From the NCBI GenBank assembly GCA_964607315.1, contig CAZSKA010000050.1:1-18121 (forward strand): DNA of 18,121 bases, written 5' to 3'. Under the pieces are notes generated by a model, which did not search any database, was not told the origin of the DNA, and saw nothing but the letters and a program-made list of their open reading frames with translations. This stretch comes from JAHDFB01 sp964607315 (GTDB taxonomy: Bacteria > Bacteroidota > Bacteroidia > Chitinophagales > Saprospiraceae). The position numbers and the translations under genes were made by a program. Below, in pieces: positions 1-7,973 of the stretch (positions are counted from its first letter, which is position 1; each line of letters starts with the position of its first letter).

Positions 1-1930
1 AGTCAATACTAGACCATGAAACAGCAGGCCAACAATCATTTAATTGCCAATACAACGTCCCCATATTATATGGCTTTGCTCTTCGTTGTGCTTCTATTCC
101 CATTACGATACCGTTTGCTTGCACCAGCTGACTTAGGTACACATAATCTTCATCATTTTGTGGAACTGGGTAATCACGTTCCATGTAATTTTTGATAATG
201 GAATATCCTCTTGGATGTTTTTGATGCGTGTCAAAAGCCTTTGTTTTTAAGGAGGTTGAACTGTTGCCATTAATATATTGAATGGTCTGATAGCTAGGAA
301 AAGACTGGAAGCCAAACTCGCTCATGAATCGAGGTACATTTTCAATCAAATGTTCGAACGGATATTCATCATGCCAAATCCACCAATCATGCGCATCACC
401 TTCCATTTTATATTGCGGATTTCCTCTCCCAAATCTGGGTGAACTCTCCCAGTAATCTATGTCACTGTGATGTTCATTCACCAATTGAGGTAACAATTGG
501 TCGAACAACTTCAGATAATTATTCCATATCTCTTCTTTCTCCTTTTCTCCCCTATTTGCTTGCCATCCCCATCGATGCCAGCCTTCGCTATTTTCATTAT
601 TTCCGCACCACAGGGCAATAGAACTATGATTCCTTAATCTCTTGATTTGCTCTTCAGCTTCTAACTTCACATTCTCCAAAAAAGCATCATCTCCAGGATA
701 CATCGCACACGCAAACATAAAATCTTGCCATACCATTATTCCCTTCTCATCACATAATTCATAGAATTCATCTCGCTCATATATACCTCCACCCCACACT
801 CTCAACATATTCATGTTTGCCGAAAGCACATCATCAATCAATTGCTCATAATCCTCCATCGAAACCTCACTCTGGAACACATGCTGAGGAATATAATTCG
901 CCCCTTTTGCATAAATTGGTCTCCCATTCACCTCAAAATAGAATGTTTCTCCATCCTTATCTTTCTCTGTAATCAATTCCATCGTCCGCAAACCCTTTCT
1001 AAGCTCATATTCATCGAGCATTTCACCATTACTACTATATATCACTATTCGAATATCATATAAATAAGGTTCGCCCATAGTATGTGGCCACCATCTCTTT
1101 GGATTCGTAATGCTGAAAGGGATGGAAAACATTTCTGTGTGGGCTTCATGCGCTTGCGATACTTCTAGTTCACCATTGACATAAACCTCCACGAGCACTC
1201 TTTCCTTTAATTCTGACTTAATCTCTATATCGGCTTGCATCCGCGCAAGTGTCTCATCTAATGATATTTGCTTTATATATACATCATCTATCTTTAGATC
1301 ATCCCATGTAACAAGCTCTACATCATCTGATATTCCTACCGTAGTCAATGTAGGTCCCCAATCCCAACCGTAATGAAATTGTGGCTTTCTCGTGAAGACT
1401 CGATGTTCAACGGGCAATTTATAAGGAAGTTTATCCATTTCTACCTGTTCTTTTTGAGAGGGATTTTCAAAAAGGATGTAGAGTTCATTTTCCGCTTTTA
1501 GCTTGTCACTTACATCAATTTCATAGCTTCGAAATGCATTATTTGTTGTCAAAATTTCTTGCCCGTTCAAGGTCACTTTAGCATACGTGTCTAAGCAATT
1601 AAATTTTATCTCTAGGTGTTTTTTCGATAAGAGTTCTTCATCAACATTGAATGTTGTTTTGTATTCCCAATCATTTTCTGCTATCCATTGTACGTCGAGT
1701 TCATTATTGGCAACAAAAGGATCAGGGATTACGCCTAAACGAAATAAATCCATATGAACCTCACCAGGTACATTTGCATCATACCAATTCGTTTCTTCGG
1801 TGTGTTTGAATTGCCAGTTTTCATGTAATTTAGTAATTCTGATGTTCTTTTCTTGCGAGGAACAAGAGCACAAAGTAATGGATAGCAGGATGAGGAGAAA
1901 AATTTTAGAAGAGAGAGAGGATTTATCCAT
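1..1930 (-). CDS. Beta-mannosidase, glycoside hydrolase family 2 (3' end missing)
   Basis: Hydrolyses terminal beta-mannose, most likely the Man-beta-1,4-GlcNAc bond of the N-glycan core (EC 3.2.1.25). About 643 codons are visible with no frame break; family members have about 820-860 residues, so the C-terminus lies beyond base 1. The protein starts with a hydrophobic leader ending LCSCSS (probable lipidated Cys23), so it is probably a periplasmic or outer-membrane lipoprotein. The N-terminal sugar-binding domain has a HYGWDWGP motif (about residues 185-192). The TIM barrel contains WCGNNEN with acid/base Glu446 and MSEFGFQ with nucleophile Glu538; the 92-residue spacing fits family members such as Bacteroides BtMan2A. 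The ATG at 1930 overlaps the end of cutC by 8 bp, indicating translational coupling. The frame is fully open, and alternative GH2 activities (beta-galactosidase, glucuronidase) fit the motifs less well. Confidence 0.93.
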   Translation of the reverse strand, partial: MDKSSLSSKIFLLILLSITLCSCSSQEKNIRITKLHENWQFKHTEETNWYDANVPGEVHMDLFRLGVIPDPFVANNELDVQWIAENDWEYKTTFNVDEELLSKKHLEIKFNCLDTYAKVTLNGQEILTTNNAFRSYEIDVSDKLKAENELYILFENPSQKEQVEMDKLPYKLPVEHRVFTRKPQFHYGWDWGPTLTTVGISDDVELVTWDDLKIDDVYIKQISLDETLARMQADIEIKSELKERVLVEVYVNGELEVSQAHEAHTEMFSIPFSITNPKRWWPHTMGEPYLYDIRIVIYSSNGEMLDEYELRKGLRTMELITEKDKDGETFYFEVNGRPIYAKGANYIPQHVFQSEVSMEDYEQLIDDVLSANMNMLRVWGGGIYERDEFYELCDEKGIMVWQDFMFACAMYPGDDAFLENVKLEAEEQIKRLRNHSSIALWCGNNENSEGWHRWGWQANRGEKEKEEIWNNYLKLFDQLLPQLVNEHHSDIDYWESSPRFGRGNPQYKMEGDAHDWWIWHDEYPFEHLIENVPRFMSEFGFQSFPSYQTIQYINGNSSTSLKTKAFDTHQKHPRGYSIIKNYMERDYPVPQNDEDYVYLSQLVQANGIVMGIEAQRRAKPYNMGTLYWQLNDCWPAVSWSSID

Positions 1931-2651
1931 TTTGAATGAATTTTACGAGCGCTTTGATTTTGTCAGGATCTGAGAAAGCGAGAAAGGATTCTGAAAAATG
2001 TTTGCTGCTATTCATAGGAATGCGAGTGTGGTGTATTTGCGGGATTAATGTTGTTAATGAAGCATGGATTTCATGGAAGCCTGCTTCTTTAAATAAACCA
2101 ACATTAGACAAATCCATGCCACCTCCGGGAAGAATTTTGATTTTGTCTGCTGCTAATTCCTTTAGTTTTATAAGAACTTCCAATCCATTTTCAGCACTAG
2201 TTTCCTGTCCAGATGTCAAGATTCTATTAGCTCCTATTCCTATCAATTGTTCCATTGCCACAAAAGGATCTGGCGTCCAGTCAAATGCTCGATGAAATGT
2301 AAATTCCATATTGCCTGCAAGATCAATCAACTCCTGCGTTCGCGCCACATCTATCGTTTGATCTTCATTCAGCACTCCAGATACGATCCCTTCACATCCT
2401 AACTCCTTGCACAATGCCACATTATGCTTCATAATTTCAAATTCCGCATTAGAGTAACAAAAATTGCCACTTCTTGGACGAATTAAAACAAACACATCAA
2501 TCGACAAATCAGTCTTCACTTTCTTTAAAAGACCATAATTGGGCGTAAGCCCGCCTAAAGAAAGTTCGCTACATAATTCTATTCGCTGAGCACCTCCATC
2601 TTCTGCATTTTTGGCTGAAGCATAAGAATTCGCACAAATTTCTAGCAGCAT
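1923..2651 (-). CDS. cutC: CutC-family TIM-barrel protein
   Basis: A 242-residue protein of normal length for the CutC family (named for copper homeostasis in E. coli, where that role is disputed). Recognisable features in order are the N-terminal signature EICANSYASA (4-13) followed by GGAQRIELC and LGGLTPNYG, then FHRAFD (119-124), ILTSGQ (144-149), ILPGGG (173-178) and EIHAS (194-198); these are the strand ends of a TIM barrel. There is no signal peptide or membrane segment, so it is cytosolic. It sits between GH20 (1-bp gap) and GH2 beta-mannosidase (8-bp overlap), so it must be co-translated with N-glycan enzymes. No copper transporter, chaperone or metal-responsive regulator is nearby. 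The context therefore favours a role linked to glycan or sugar metabolism, but the actual reaction is unknown. Family assignment is firm; function is not. Confidence 0.9.
   Translation of the reverse strand: MLLEICANSYASAKNAEDGGAQRIELCSELSLGGLTPNYGLLKKVKTDLSIDVFVLIRPRSGNFCYSNAEFEIMKHNVALCKELGCEGIVSGVLNEDQTIDVARTQELIDLAGNMEFTFHRAFDWTPDPFVAMEQLIGIGANRILTSGQETSAENGLEVLIKLKELAADKIKILPGGGMDLSNVGLFKEAGFHEIHASLTTLIPQIHHTRIPMNSSKHFSESFLAFSDPDKIKALVKFIQNG
2541..2552. repeat. Iterated palindrome copy 1 (in cutC)
   Basis: GGGC-GTAA-GCCC, the core of the recurring element TTTGGGY-N(3-5)-RCCCAAA; the outer AAA/TTT arms are not conserved here. It shares 13 bases (GGCTTACGCCCAA on the minus strand) with the copy at 11761-11778. 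Confidence 0.5.
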
Positions 2652-2652
2652 A

Positions 2653-4932
2653 CTATTCTATAATTATTTCGTCAATAAATGTCCATGCTTTATTTCCCGC
2701 ACCCTGAAAACCTTTGGGTATAAACCCAAAATTAGGAACTTTTAATCTTATCATTTTCGCTTCTATTCCAGAAAACTCTAATTTCACATCTTTAATCAAG
2801 TCATCACTTTCATCCACCTCAAATGTCTGAAATGCTCCATCATCAAAGCTGACCATAATCTGCTTAGGTGCATAAATCCATTGCCCATTTGCATTATATA
2901 ATCGTGTCCGAATAGTCTCTATTTCTGTGGAATTCTGAAGGTCAATATCAATAATCAAATCTTCTCCCCAAAAACCCAGCCATTCCTTGTCTCCATATCG
3001 AGAATCACTTCCTTTTATTCCATTAATCAAACCTTTTTTTCCACTTCCTGTATACGACTTATGCGGTTCTATATTCAGGCTAATTTTACTTCCCATGGCT
3101 TTATGAACTAGAATTTCTTGGGTGAACTCTCTGCCTAATTGGATCTTTGAATCGAAAACGGCAGCTTTTATTAAGGCATTCTCCTGAATAGCAATAGGTG
3201 AATCATAGCTTTCAGAATTTAGATCCGGCGAACTTCCGTCTAATGTGTATCGAATTACTTTTCCTTTAGTCAGCGTGGAAAGATGATATTTCATGTCATG
3301 TTCTTCTGCGGTTAATTCTCCTGAAATCTCATACAAGTGATTAGCATAATTAATATCAAGAACAGATAATCTTTGATTAAAGTGTTCTACTCGTTCTACA
3401 AAATCAGCATAATCACGTGCATCTTTATTTGACCAAACTACTTCACTCATGGCAAGAATTCTAGGGAAAATCATGTATTCCACTTTGTCTTCATCCTTCA
3501 TATATTCCGTCCAAAGATTACCTTGAGCACCAATGATATACTGTTCTTCTTCTTCACTCAAGCCTTCCGGAACTGGATCAAAAGCATACACTTTTTCCAA
3601 CGGCAAATAACCACCTATGGCAAGCGGCTCGTCTTTATGAACACTCTGATAATAATCGAAATAACAATGCGAGGTGGGACTCATGACAACTTCATGTTTA
3701 CTCTTTGCCGCTTCTATTCCTCCATTCATTCCTCTCCACGACATCAACATGGCATTAGGTGCTAATCCACCTTCTAATATCTCATCCCAACCTATAATTT
3801 TTCTCCCTTTGCTGTTTACATATTTTTCTATCCTTGTGATGAAATAACTTTGCAAGCCATGTTCATCAATCAAACCTTCTTTACGAATAAGGTCTTGACA
3901 GAATGCGCTTGATTCCCATTGCGTTTTAGGAGCTTCATCTCCTCCTATATGTATAACCTCACTGGGGAATAAATCCATGACTTCATCAAGGACATTCTGG
4001 AGAAAAATGAAGGTAGAATCATTCGGACAAAATACATCATCAAAAACACCCCATTTCTTGGCAACGTCTATTTGTTTTCCGCTACAGCCTAATTCTGGAT
4101 ATGCTGCAATTACAGCTGTGGAATGCCCGGGCATTTCTATTTCAGGAATGATGGTAATTTGTTTCTTCTTAGCATACTCCACTATTTCCTTAATCTCATC
4201 TTGCCTGTAATAGCCTCCATATTTTTCTCCGTCATAAGTCTGAGGTGTATCATTATAATGACCAATTAAAGTCTCTTTTCTGAAAGAAGAAATGCTATTC
4301 AGTTTTGGGTATTTTTTTATCTCGATTCGCCAACCTTGATCATCTGTCAAATGCCAATGAAAGGTGTTCATTTTCATCATGGCAAGTATATCAATATACT
4401 TTTTGATAAATTCCACTGGAAACATATGACGTGAAACATCAAGATGCATTCCTCGGTATGAAAAACGCGGTGAATCTTCTATCTCTACACATGGCAACAC
4501 AATCGCCAAAGACTCTGATCTTTCTTTCTCAAAATATGGAGGCAATATCTGTCTGAAAGACTGCACTGCATAGAAAGCACCTTCCTCAGAAGAAGCTTTT
4601 ATAACAATTTCCTTAGTCGTAATAGATAATTGATATCCTTCCTTTTCAATGGAAGAATCCTTTATAAATGAAATTACTTTGCTTTGATTTTCCTCGTTCT
4701 TCTTACCAGGAAAAACATGAGATAAGATATCTTTTAAAGCATTTACAGCTTCATTAAATCCTTCCTCAAATTTTATGATTGGCATCTCATTCAGAACAAA
4801 TTGACCTGCCTTTTTTTCAAGCTTTTGTGGCTTAGGGATGATATTTATTTCTTCTACACTTATTTGATTTTTACTACAACTTGCGAAAAGAAAAACACTA
4901 AAAAACAACCTTAGTAAAACTTTGACAGACAT
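2653..4932 (-). CDS. Beta-N-acetylhexosaminidase, glycoside hydrolase family 20, lipoprotein
   Basis: Removes terminal beta-linked GlcNAc/GalNAc (EC 3.2.1.52), here probably from N-glycan antennae or the chitobiose core. It has 759 residues. The leader MSVKVLLRLFFSVFLFASC ends in a lipobox, with lipidated Cys19. A GH20b-type N-terminal domain spans about 25-150. The catalytic barrel spans about 155-505, with DVSRHMFP, HWHLTDDQGWR, EIEMPGH and the substrate-assisted catalytic pair Asp332-Glu333 in HIGGDEAPK; WTEYM (474-478) fits the conserved active-site tryptophan. A chitobiase C-like beta-sandwich (YTLDGSSPD, about 555-612) and a discoidin-like carbohydrate-binding domain (about 615-759, ending WTFIDEIIIE) follow. 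The same two C-terminal modules occur in the divergent GH92. It is the first gene of the minus arm. Confidence 0.95.
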   Translation of the reverse strand: MSVKVLLRLFFSVFLFASCSKNQISVEEINIIPKPQKLEKKAGQFVLNEMPIIKFEEGFNEAVNALKDILSHVFPGKKNEENQSKVISFIKDSSIEKEGYQLSITTKEIVIKASSEEGAFYAVQSFRQILPPYFEKERSESLAIVLPCVEIEDSPRFSYRGMHLDVSRHMFPVEFIKKYIDILAMMKMNTFHWHLTDDQGWRIEIKKYPKLNSISSFRKETLIGHYNDTPQTYDGEKYGGYYRQDEIKEIVEYAKKKQITIIPEIEMPGHSTAVIAAYPELGCSGKQIDVAKKWGVFDDVFCPNDSTFIFLQNVLDEVMDLFPSEVIHIGGDEAPKTQWESSAFCQDLIRKEGLIDEHGLQSYFITRIEKYVNSKGRKIIGWDEILEGGLAPNAMLMSWRGMNGGIEAAKSKHEVVMSPTSHCYFDYYQSVHKDEPLAIGGYLPLEKVYAFDPVPEGLSEEEEQYIIGAQGNLWTEYMKDEDKVEYMIFPRILAMSEVVWSNKDARDYADFVERVEHFNQRLSVLDINYANHLYEISGELTAEEHDMKYHLSTLTKGKVIRYTLDGSSPDLNSESYDSPIAIQENALIKAAVFDSKIQLGREFTQEILVHKAMGSKISLNIEPHKSYTGSGKKGLINGIKGSDSRYGDKEWLGFWGEDLIIDIDLQNSTEIETIRTRLYNANGQWIYAPKQIMVSFDDGAFQTFEVDESDDLIKDVKLEFSGIEAKMIRLKVPNFGFIPKGFQGAGNKAWTFIDEIIIE
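2713..2730. repeat. Iterated palindrome copy 2 (in GH20)
   Basis: TTTGGGT-ATAA-ACCCAAA with perfect 7-bp arms, inside the C-terminal domain codons of the hexosaminidase. Confidence 0.6.
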
Positions 4933-5042
4933 TTATTTATATTTGGAAGGTATATCATTAAAAGTGATAGAAAATAGTATCAAAATCTCTTTAAATGTTA
5001 TAAAAAAACCTACAGATATAAATGTAGGGAATCCTAGTTAAA
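4933..5042. promoter_or_regulatory. Divergent intergenic control region of the N-glycan locus
   Basis: This 110-bp AT-rich gap separates the two divergent arms and must hold both promoters. On the plus strand TAtaTTTG at 4938-4945 matches the Bacteroidota -7 consensus TAnnTTTG, but no -33 TTG lies at the expected distance. No exact -7 match was found for the minus arm. Two inverted repeats are present: TATCA-N7-TGATA at 4953-4969 and CCTACA-N8-TGTAGG at 5009-5028. The second ends 14 bp before the GH92 start codon. They are candidate operators; no regulator gene is in the window. Confidence 0.5.
5009..5028. promoter_or_regulatory. Candidate operator palindrome before GH92
   Basis: Perfect 6-bp arms CCTACA and TGTAGG separated by 8 AT-rich bases, centred 25 bp upstream of the GH92 start. 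A site here could block transcription or form a leader hairpin. A single palindrome in AT-rich DNA could also be chance. Confidence 0.3.
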
Positions 5043-7973
5043 ATGACGATTAAATCGACTTGCCTTTTTTTTATTTTAGTCTTCTTTGCTTGTTGCAAAA
5101 AAGCTGTAGTTCCTGTTGCTGAGAAGGACAAGGAATTAATCCATTATGTAAATCCATTCATTGGGACAGGTGGACATGGACATACCTACCCTGGCGCAAG
5201 CTTACCTTTTGGTATGATGCAACTCAGTCCTGACACTCGATTAGATGGTTGGGATGGATGTTCTGGGTATCATTTTTCTGATAATTTCATCTACGGTTTT
5301 TCACATACTCATCTGAGTGGAACCGGTGTTAGCGACTATGGCGACATCTTACTTATGCCAACAAATGAAGTGAATTTCAACAATGGAAGTGATGGAAATC
5401 GAGGATATAGAGCGCCGTTTTCTCACGAGAAAGAACAGGCATCACCAGGTTATTACAAGGTACATCTAGATCGTACAGATATAGATGTAGAATTAACAAC
5501 ATCATTGCGAAGTGGTATCCATAAATACCAATTCCCCTCTTCTGAAAAGCAAATCATTATCTTGGATTTAGAGCATAGAGATCAATTACTTTCTGGTGAA
5601 ATCAAGCAACTATCTTCCACTGAAATCAGTGGTCACAGACATTCTAAAGCATGGGCAGAGGACCAGAGGTTATTTTACCACATCAGCTTATCTCATCCCA
5701 TTAAGGCCGGAAATTCTTTTTGGGTTAAACCCAAAAATGAAGAAAAGAAAATAGCATTCGAATTAAACAATCCAACCAATGAAGCAGTTACTATCAAGAT
5801 TGGTATTTCAGCGGTTGATGCGGATGGAGCGAAGCGTAATCTAGAAGAGGAAATTGGGGCAAAAGATTTTAAAACAGTGAAGGAGGAAGCAGAGGAAACT
5901 TGGGAAAAACAACTAGAAAAAATCATTATAGAGAGTCCAGATGAAGATTACAAAACCATCTTTTATTCCTCTATGTATCACGTCTCACTTGCGCCGAATC
6001 TTTATCACGATGTTGATGGCCGCTACAGAGGAATGGATCTACAAATTCACCAAACCAAAGACTTTGATTACTATACAGTCTTCTCACTATGGGATACTTA
6101 CAGGGCTGCACATCCACTTTACACGATTATAGAACCGGATAGAACAAATGATTTTATAAACACTTTTCTTGCAAAACAAAAGGAAGGAGGAATCTTACCG
6201 ATATGGGATTTATCGGCTAATTATACCGGATGCATGATTGGCTACCACGCCATTCCAGTTATCTCCGATGCTTACATGAAAGGCATACGAGATTATGATG
6301 TTAATGCTGCATTAGAAGCGATGGTTAATAGTGCATCTCAGGATAAACTTGGTTTAGAATCGTATAAAAACTTTGGGTTCATCCCCATAGAAAAAGAAAG
6401 TGAATCGGTCTCCAAAACCCTCGAATACTCTTATGATGACTGGACTATTGCACAGATGGCAAAGGACATGAACAAAGAAGATATTTATAAAGAATACAGT
6501 GAGAGAGCACAGTATTATAAGAACATCTACGACCCGCAATCCAAATTCATGCGTGGAAGATTTCGTAATGCTTGGTTCACTCCATTTGATCCTTATGAAG
6601 TAAATTTCAACTATACAGAAGCGAACGCATGGCAATACAGTTATTACGTACCTCAAGACGTCAGTGGTTTTATTGATTTGATGGGAGGAAAGGAAAATTT
6701 AGCACAGCAATTAGATCAATTGTTTACTGCTAAGGATAAAACATCGGGTCGAAACCAAGCTGATATTACAGGTTTGATTGGTCAATATGCGCATGGTAAT
6801 GAGCCAAGTCATCATATCGCTTATTTGTATAATTTCGTGAATCAGCCTTATAAAACACAGGAAAAAGTACACGAAATCTTGACAAAACTATATACGAATG
6901 AACCTGATGGAATATCGGGTAATGAAGATTGTGGTCAAATGAGTGCTTGGTATGTGTTTAGTTCCTTAGGATTTTATCCAGTCACACCAGGATCAAACGA
7001 ATATATCATAGGAACACCATTATTCGAAAGAGCCAGCATTCAGTTAGAAAATGGGAATACTTTCACCATTTCAGCTCCTCATGTTAGTGCTGAAAATAAG
7101 TATATACAGAGCGTAACATGGAATGGTAAATCTCTAGAAAAATCTTTTATAAATCATATGTATATGATGAAAGGTGGACATCTGGAATTTACAATGACAA
7201 ACAAGCCAACTGAATGGGCAAGCAAGGAAGGAAATGAACCTTTAACTTCGATAAAGGACCATAAAATCATCACGCCACCATTCATAGAAAAAGGTGAAAT
7301 CGCATTCAAGAAAAACACAGAAATAGTTCTTGCTTGTAATACCGCAAATGCCGACATCTACTACAATTACCAAGATAAAGGATATACAAAATACACCAGT
7401 CCAATAGCCATTTCAGAAGCGGGAACACTTCAGGTTTATTCCGCATACCAAGGCGAAAAAAGTCCTGTTGTCAAGACTTCTTTTCATAAAATCGATCCCA
7501 ACTTATCAATTGATTTAGCGACTGAATATGCAAATCAATACAATGGAGGTGGTGATCATGCATTGATAGATGGTATTTTAGGTGCAGCAGATTTTAGAAC
7601 GGGAACATGGCAGGGATATTTTGACACTGATTTGATAGCGACTATTGATTTAGGAAAGGTTAAAGAAATTGATAGTATAAAAGTCAATTTCCTAAAGGAT
7701 CAAAGGTCATGGATTTTCTTTCCAACAAAGGTGAACTTCATGGTTTCTCAAGATGGTAAATCGTATAAAAAAATCACTTCTATAGATTTTGAAGACATTA
7801 CGCAAGAAGAGGTTGTAGAAATAGAAACTATAAAAGTACCTGTGAGAGGGAAATATAGATACGTGAAGACAATTGCAGAAACACTTGGCGATCTACCTGA
7901 ATGGCATTTGGGCCATAAGCACGACGGAAAAAGCTGGTTATTCGTGGATGAAATTACAATAATAGAGAAATGA
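5043..7973 (+). CDS. Exo-alpha-mannosidase, glycoside hydrolase family 92, lipoprotein
   Basis: Inverting, calcium-dependent alpha-mannosidase that trims mannose from high-mannose N-glycans. It has 976 residues. The leader ends VFFACC, with lipidated Cys17 or Cys18. The GH92 N-terminal signature VNPFIGTGGHGHTYPGA starts at residue 36, followed by PFGMMQLSPDT. The catalytic (alpha/alpha)6 domain carries SLWDTYRAAHP (348-358), HGNEPSHH with the proposed acid Glu587, and GNEDCGQMSAWYV (626-638) with the proposed base aspartate. A normal GH92 core would end near 735. The extra C-terminus adds a chitobiase C-like module (about 745-815) and a discoidin-like domain (about 820-976, ending SWLFVDEITIIEK), as in the divergent GH20. 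Linkage preference (1,2, 1,3, 1,4 or 1,6) cannot be read reliably. Its TGA overlaps the next ATG by 4 bp. Confidence 0.96.
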   Translation: MTIKSTCLFFILVFFACCKKAVVPVAEKDKELIHYVNPFIGTGGHGHTYPGASLPFGMMQLSPDTRLDGWDGCSGYHFSDNFIYGFSHTHLSGTGVSDYGDILLMPTNEVNFNNGSDGNRGYRAPFSHEKEQASPGYYKVHLDRTDIDVELTTSLRSGIHKYQFPSSEKQIIILDLEHRDQLLSGEIKQLSSTEISGHRHSKAWAEDQRLFYHISLSHPIKAGNSFWVKPKNEEKKIAFELNNPTNEAVTIKIGISAVDADGAKRNLEEEIGAKDFKTVKEEAEETWEKQLEKIIIESPDEDYKTIFYSSMYHVSLAPNLYHDVDGRYRGMDLQIHQTKDFDYYTVFSLWDTYRAAHPLYTIIEPDRTNDFINTFLAKQKEGGILPIWDLSANYTGCMIGYHAIPVISDAYMKGIRDYDVNAALEAMVNSASQDKLGLESYKNFGFIPIEKESESVSKTLEYSYDDWTIAQMAKDMNKEDIYKEYSERAQYYKNIYDPQSKFMRGRFRNAWFTPFDPYEVNFNYTEANAWQYSYYVPQDVSGFIDLMGGKENLAQQLDQLFTAKDKTSGRNQADITGLIGQYAHGNEPSHHIAYLYNFVNQPYKTQEKVHEILTKLYTNEPDGISGNEDCGQMSAWYVFSSLGFYPVTPGSNEYIIGTPLFERASIQLENGNTFTISAPHVSAENKYIQSVTWNGKSLEKSFINHMYMMKGGHLEFTMTNKPTEWASKEGNEPLTSIKDHKIITPPFIEKGEIAFKKNTEIVLACNTANADIYYNYQDKGYTKYTSPIAISEAGTLQVYSAYQGEKSPVVKTSFHKIDPNLSIDLATEYANQYNGGGDHALIDGILGAADFRTGTWQGYFDTDLIATIDLGKVKEIDSIKVNFLKDQRSWIFFPTKVNFMVSQDGKSYKKITSIDFEDITQEEVVEIETIKVPVRGKYRYVKTIAETLGDLPEWHLGHKHDGKSWLFVDEITIIEK
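5717..5737. repeat. Iterated palindrome copy 3 (in GH92)
   Basis: Perfect 10-bp arms (TTTTTGGGTT and AACCCAAAAA) around a single central A, inside the alpha-mannosidase gene. Confidence 0.65.

Noticed and set aside
1936..2295. 119-codon plus-strand open frame opposite cutC
   Set aside because: It is antisense to a well-recognised CutC gene, has no family features and no promoter; it is a shadow frame.
4132..4145. Perfect 14-bp palindrome AATGCCCGGGCATT in the GH20 gene
   Set aside because: It has the arms in the opposite order (CCC then GGG) from the iterated element and encodes the conserved EMPGH motif, so it is probably forced by coding.
6376..6393. TTTGGGTTCATCCCCATA as an eighth copy of the iterated palindrome
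   Set aside because: Only the GGG/CCC core pairs; the adjacent T/C and outer arms mismatch, so it was not counted.
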